Shown here: positions 60,753-64,000 of the stretch, piece after piece
How the letters are laid out: every line of letters starts with the position of its first letter
Numbering within the stretch: the stretch's first letter is position 1
Assembly: GCA_021154885.1 (NCBI GenBank)
Contig: JAJKHS010000023.1
Span: 1 to 64,000 of the forward strand
DNA length: 64,000 nucleotides
Origin: Thermoanaerobaculum sp.
Lineage (GTDB): Bacteria > Acidobacteriota > Thermoanaerobaculia > Multivoradales > UBA5704
Reading direction: 5' to 3'
The notes under the pieces: generated by a model
Databases searched by the model: none
Told to the model about the DNA's origin: nothing
Seen by the model: only the letters and a program-made list of their open reading frames with translations
Made by a program: the position numbers and the translations under genes

Positions 60753-62582
60753 ATGCCCCCTGCTCCCGCCTTCCCCGATCTCCGCGCCTTTCTCGACCAG
60801 CTCCGCCAGGACCGCGACCTCGTCACCGTCGAGGCCCCGGTGGATGCGCGGCTGGAGGCGGCGGAGATCCACCGGCGGGTGATCGCGGCCGGCGGGCCGG
60901 CCCTGCTGTTCACCCGCGTCCAGGGGGCGGACTTCCCCCTGGCCACCAACCTCTTCGGCACCGCTCGCCGGGCCGAGATGGCGTTCGGCACCCGCCCGCA
61001 GCAGCTCATCCGCCGGCTCGTCCACCTCGCCGAGACCCTGCTGCCGCCCACGCCGGCGAAGCTCTGGGGGGCCCGGGACCTCGCCCGGGAGGCCCTGCGC
61101 ATCGGCTCCTCCCGCCGCCGCTCCGGCCCGGTCATGGAGGTGGTCACCCGGGACGTCCGCCTCGACCGCCTGCCCGTCCTCACCACCTGGCCCGAGGACG
61201 GCGGTCCCTTCATCACCCTGCCTCTGGTCTACACCGAGCACCCGGACGGCAAGGGTCACAACCTGGGGATGTACCGCCTCCAGGTCCTCGACGCCCGCTC
61301 GACCGGCATGCACTGGCAGATCGGCAAGGGAGGCGGCTTCCACTACGCGGTGGCCGAGGCGCGGGGGGAGGCGCTGCCGGTCACCGTCTTCCTGGGCGGC
61401 CCGCCGGCCCTGATCCTGGCCGCCGTCGCGCCGCTGCCCGAGAACGTCCCCGAGCTGATGCTCGCCTCCCTCATCGCGGGCGAGCGCCTGAAGCTCGTCG
61501 ATCGATCCGGGAAGGGCGATCCCGGCGCGCACCCCCTGGTGGCCGCGGCCGAATTCGCGCTGACCGGCAGGGTGCCGCCGCGGGTCCGCCGTCCCGAGGG
61601 TCCCTTCGGCGATCACTACGGCTACTACTCCCTCCGGCACGACTACCCGGTCTTCGAGGTGGAGCGCATCGCCCGCCGCAAAGATGCCATCTACCCGGCC
61701 ACCGTGGTGGGCAAGCCCCGGCAGGAGGACTTCTTCCTCGGCGACCTCCTCCAGGAGCTGCTCTCGCCCCTCTTCCCTCTGGTCATGCCGGCGGTGGAGG
61801 ACCTCTGGTCCTACGGCGAGACGGGCTACCACTCCCTGGCGGCGGCGGTGGTCAAGCAGCGCTACCCGCGGGAAGCCATGGCTTCCGCCTTCCGCATCCT
61901 GGGCGAGGGCCAGCTCTCGCTGACCAAGTTCCTCTTCGTCACCGACCGGCGGGTGGACCTGAAGGACTTCCCGGCGACGCTCACCCACGTCCTGGAGCGC
62001 ACCCATCCGGAGACGGACCTCTACGTCTTCTCCAACCTCTCCATGGATACCCTGGACTATACCGGTCCGCGGGTGAACGAGGGCTCGAAGGGGGTCTGGC
62101 TCGGCCTGGGCGACCCGGTGCGCGACCTCCCACGCGACTTCACCGCTCCCGAAGTCCCCCAGGGGATGACGGACGCCCACGTCTTCGTTCCCGGCTGCCT
62201 GATCGTTGGCGGCCCCATGTATGAGGACGACCCCGGCGCCGCCGCCCGCTTCGCCGCCCACCCCGCCTTCGCCGGCTGGCCCCTGGTGGTCCTCACCGGC
62301 GAGCCGCGCCGCGCCGCCGCCAGCCCCATCAACTTCCTCTGGACCACTTTCACCCGCTTCGAGCCCGCCGCGGACCTCCACGCCGCCGCCACGGAGGTGA
62401 TCCGCCATCATCTGTCTTATACAGGCCCTATCGTGATCGACGCCCGCATGAAGCCCTGGTACCCCGAGGAGCTCTTCGCGGACGAGGAGACGGCGGCGAC
62501 GGTCACCCGGCGCTGGAAGGAGTACTTTCCGTCAGGGAAGGTGGAGATGGGGGACTCGGGTACGGGGCATCTGACGGGGTAG
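60753..62582 (+). CDS. UbiD-family decarboxylase
   Basis: A 609-residue protein with the UbiD fold order. Landmarks include DLRAFLDQLRQDRDLVTVEA at the N-terminus, TLPLVYTEHPDGKGHNLGMY, MHWQIGKGGGFHY, VTVFLGGPPALILAA, the RxxEGPFGDHYGYYS-type motif (RRPEGPFGDHYGYYS) and DARMKPWYPEEL near the end. UbiD enzymes use prenylated FMN to decarboxylate or carboxylate aromatic acids; the cofactor-making UbiX gene is not in the window. The catalytic E-R-E residues lie in the EGPFGDH and neighbouring regions and look kept. Its length is above the usual 480-500, close to the longer UbiD subgroup. It could act in quinone synthesis or in aromatic acid metabolism. Confidence 0.9.
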   Translation: MPPAPAFPDLRAFLDQLRQDRDLVTVEAPVDARLEAAEIHRRVIAAGGPALLFTRVQGADFPLATNLFGTARRAEMAFGTRPQQLIRRLVHLAETLLPPTPAKLWGARDLAREALRIGSSRRRSGPVMEVVTRDVRLDRLPVLTTWPEDGGPFITLPLVYTEHPDGKGHNLGMYRLQVLDARSTGMHWQIGKGGGFHYAVAEARGEALPVTVFLGGPPALILAAVAPLPENVPELMLASLIAGERLKLVDRSGKGDPGAHPLVAAAEFALTGRVPPRVRRPEGPFGDHYGYYSLRHDYPVFEVERIARRKDAIYPATVVGKPRQEDFFLGDLLQELLSPLFPLVMPAVEDLWSYGETGYHSLAAAVVKQRYPREAMASAFRILGEGQLSLTKFLFVTDRRVDLKDFPATLTHVLERTHPETDLYVFSNLSMDTLDYTGPRVNEGSKGVWLGLGDPVRDLPRDFTAPEVPQGMTDAHVFVPGCLIVGGPMYEDDPGAAARFAAHPAFAGWPLVVLTGEPRRAAASPINFLWTTFTRFEPAADLHAAATEVIRHHLSYTGPIVIDARMKPWYPEELFADEETAATVTRRWKEYFPSGKVEMGDSGTGHLTG

Positions 62583-62594
62583 GGATACAAAGCA

Positions 62595-63157
62595 ATGGCA
62601 CTGGCCAACGTAAAAGCTCACCGCTGGACCCGGCAGGAATATGAGCGCCTGCTCAACCGGGGATTGCTACCACCCGGCAAGCGGGTCGAGCTGATCGAGG
62701 GAGTCATCTACGACATGTCACCGCAGAACAGCCTTCATGCCACGGCCGTCCGGCTGGCCAACGAGGCTCTGCGGGTCGTCTTCCCGCCCGCTGCCGGCTT
62801 TGAGATCCGCAGTCAGCTTCCCGTGGCATTGAGCGAGGACTCCGAGCCCGAGCCGGATCTTGCCGTCGTCCACGGCAGTATCCGCGATTTCCGCGACTCC
62901 CACCCCACGACCGCTCTGCTGGTTGTGGAGGTCGCCGACAGCTCCCTGCTCCACGACCGCAAGCGGAAGATACCCCTCTACGCCCGCTCCGGGATTCCAG
63001 AAGCCTGGCTGCTCAATCTCGTCCGCAGAGCGCTCGAGGTCTGTCGCGATCCTGTCGCTGGGGTCTACCAGGCCCGGAGGGTCCTCCGGGCGGGGACACC
63101 GTTTCGCCGCTCAGCCGTCCAGAGGCGGTCATCGACGTCTCGGACCTGCTGCCCTGA
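62595..63157 (+). pseudogene. Uma2-family (DUF820) nuclease-like gene with a late frameshift
   Basis: From ATG 62595 the product matches the Uma2/DUF820 family, a PD-(D/E)xK-like fold: RWTRQEYERLLNRGLLPPGK, VELIEGVIYDMSP, EPEPDLAVVHG, LLVVEVADSSLLHDRKRK. Near 63089-63098, in a GGGCGGGGAC run, the frame goes out of register. One added G would restore the usual C-terminus (DTVSPLSRPEAVIDVSDLLP) and a stop at TGA 63155-63157. As it stands the frame continues with unrelated residues to 63275. The break is in a G run, so a sequencing error is as likely as true damage. The catalytic half is unaffected. Confidence 0.75.
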
Positions 63158-63305
63158 GTTCAGGTGCTCCTTCGTTATCGCCGCACGCGACGGCCAGTCT
63201 TTACGACTTCTTAACCTCTTCGCCCGGTTCTTGCATCTAGAATCCAGCTTGGCGGTTTTTGCCGCCAAGCACTGAACGCATGTCTTTAAGACAGAGGCCC
63301 AAGCA

Positions 63306-64000
63306 ATGATCTCCGAACCCCCCGTCAAGGAAGACGTCAAGCAAGAGAAAAGAGCAGTCCCGGCGACCGCGCGGGAGACGGAGAAACCCGCAGCCCCTCC
63401 TGACACGATGACTCCAGACACCCCGGACACCCCGGACGAGCCGCAGCCCCGGCGCCGCTGGCTGCGCTGGCTGCTGATCTTAGGCGCCGTGGCCGTGGCC
63501 ATCTACCTGTTCGCCCACCGCCCGGGCCAGAACAAGAACCCAGGCCAGGGGCAGGACCAGGCCAGGGGCGCCGCGGGCGGCAAGGGAGGACAGGACCGTC
63601 CCGTGCCGGTGCTGGCGGCGGCCGCGAAGACCAAGGACGTCGGCGTCTACTTGACAGGACTGGGAACCGTGGCCCCCTTGAACACCGTCGGCGTCAAGAG
63701 CCGCGTCGACGGCCAGCTCCTGCGCATCGCCTTCCACGAAGGGCAGATCGTCCACGCCGGCGACCTGCTGGCCGAGCTCGATCCGCGGCCTTTCCAGGTC
63801 CAACTCATGCAGGCCGAGGGGCAGAAGGCGAAGGACGAGGCGGCGCTCCAGAACGCCCGCGTCGACCTCAAGCGTTACCAGGTCCTCATCCAGGAGGACT
63901 CCATCCCCCGCCAGCAGCTCGACACCCAGGCCGCCACCGTCGCCCAGTTCGAGGCCGCCCTGAAGAGCGACCAGGCGCTGATCGAGAGCGCGAAGCTGAA
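63306..64000 (+). CDS. RND efflux periplasmic adaptor (MdtA/AcrA-like), cut by window edge
   Basis: The frame opens at ATG 63306 and runs past the window end with about 231 residues seen. A Pro-rich cytoplasmic tail is followed by one membrane helix ([20 protein letters not shown]), a Gly/Gln-rich linker and a membrane-fusion-protein core: [20 protein letters not shown], the lipoyl half-motif [20 protein letters not shown] and the start of the coiled hairpin. It matches the MdtA branch. The RND pump gene probably follows beyond the edge. Confidence 0.9.
   Translation, partial: MISEPPVKEDVKQEKRAVPATARETEKPAAPPDTMTPDTPDTPDEPQPRRRWLRWLLILGAVAVAIYLFAHRPGQNKNPGQGQDQARGAAGGKGGQDRPVPVLAAAAKTKDVGVYLTGLGTVAPLNTVGVKSRVDGQLLRIAFHEGQIVHAGDLLAELDPRPFQVQLMQAEGQKAKDEAALQNARVDLKRYQVLIQEDSIPRQQLDTQAATVAQFEAALKSDQALIESAKL

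Overview
The window is a high-GC bacterial chromosome segment. Genes are densely packed, and antisense frames stay open because of the GC bias. No rRNA or tRNA gene was seen. The gene mix suggests an Acidobacteriota-type chromosome, perhaps Thermoanaerobaculia-like. Pointers are large membrane Ser/Thr kinases, several TPR regulators, an IPTL-CTERM surface protein, an ABC permease-M1 peptidase fusion, a GT21/HpnI-like glycosyltransferase and a DUF4097 protein. This assignment is inference from gene content only.

Layout. 1-710: two small hypothetical genes, the first cut by the window edge. 991-4531: two tandem TPR regulators, each tail-to-tail with a small secreted peptide gene. 4532-5287: a gap with a 21-bp periodic array. 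5288-11450: two paralogous cassettes of a small protein plus a membrane Ser/Thr kinase. 11600-14097: a DsbD-like/redoxin operon. 14202-17712: mtaB, a UbiG-like methyltransferase and a secreted serine hydrolase. 17725-18220: a second 21-bp periodic array, then an AbrB/RelE-type toxin-antitoxin pair. 19117-21776: PAP2 phosphatase, GT21 glycosyltransferase and nitrilase. 21942-23731: a third peptide/TPR pair. 23828-28251: small membrane protein, hybrid histidine kinase plus KaiC-like ATPase, lysyl oxidase. 28499-35766: a 1913-aa surface nuclease with DUF11 repeats and a secreted orphan protein. 35918-44445: SDR, Lhr helicase, Cys-rich secreted peptide, PLP dehydratase, CDF transporter, PRC-barrel protein. 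44578-46331: a fourth peptide/TPR pair. 46640-52283: ABC transporter with M1 fusion, DUF1684 protein. 52338-52906: MazF-type toxin-antitoxin pair. 52987-53220: a 234-bp palindrome. 53532-55384: a lower-GC, overlapping operon (ComF-like PRTase with a frameshift, SLOG-like protein, HEPN-like protein). 55527-64000: M23 peptidase, L,D-transpeptidase, R3H ATPase, DUF4097 protein, UbiD, broken Uma2 gene and a truncated RND adaptor.

The strongest candidate for an undescribed system is the set of four TPR-protein/secreted-peptide pairs. The four TPR proteins share one core but carry different N-terminal modules: two kinds of helix-turn-helix, and twice an H-x4-C-x2-C box. Each lies next to a gene for a signal-peptide-bearing protein of 86-105 residues with a DPNG motif at or near its C-terminus. 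In two of them the motif is a threefold repeat that differs between the paralogs. The layout resembles RRNPP-type (Rap-Phr, PlcR-PapR) receptor/propeptide pairs of Firmicutes, but the sequences are not recognisably related to those. Secondary candidates are the repeated small-protein/kinase cassette, the PRTase-SLOG-HEPN operon and the two 21-bp periodic arrays.
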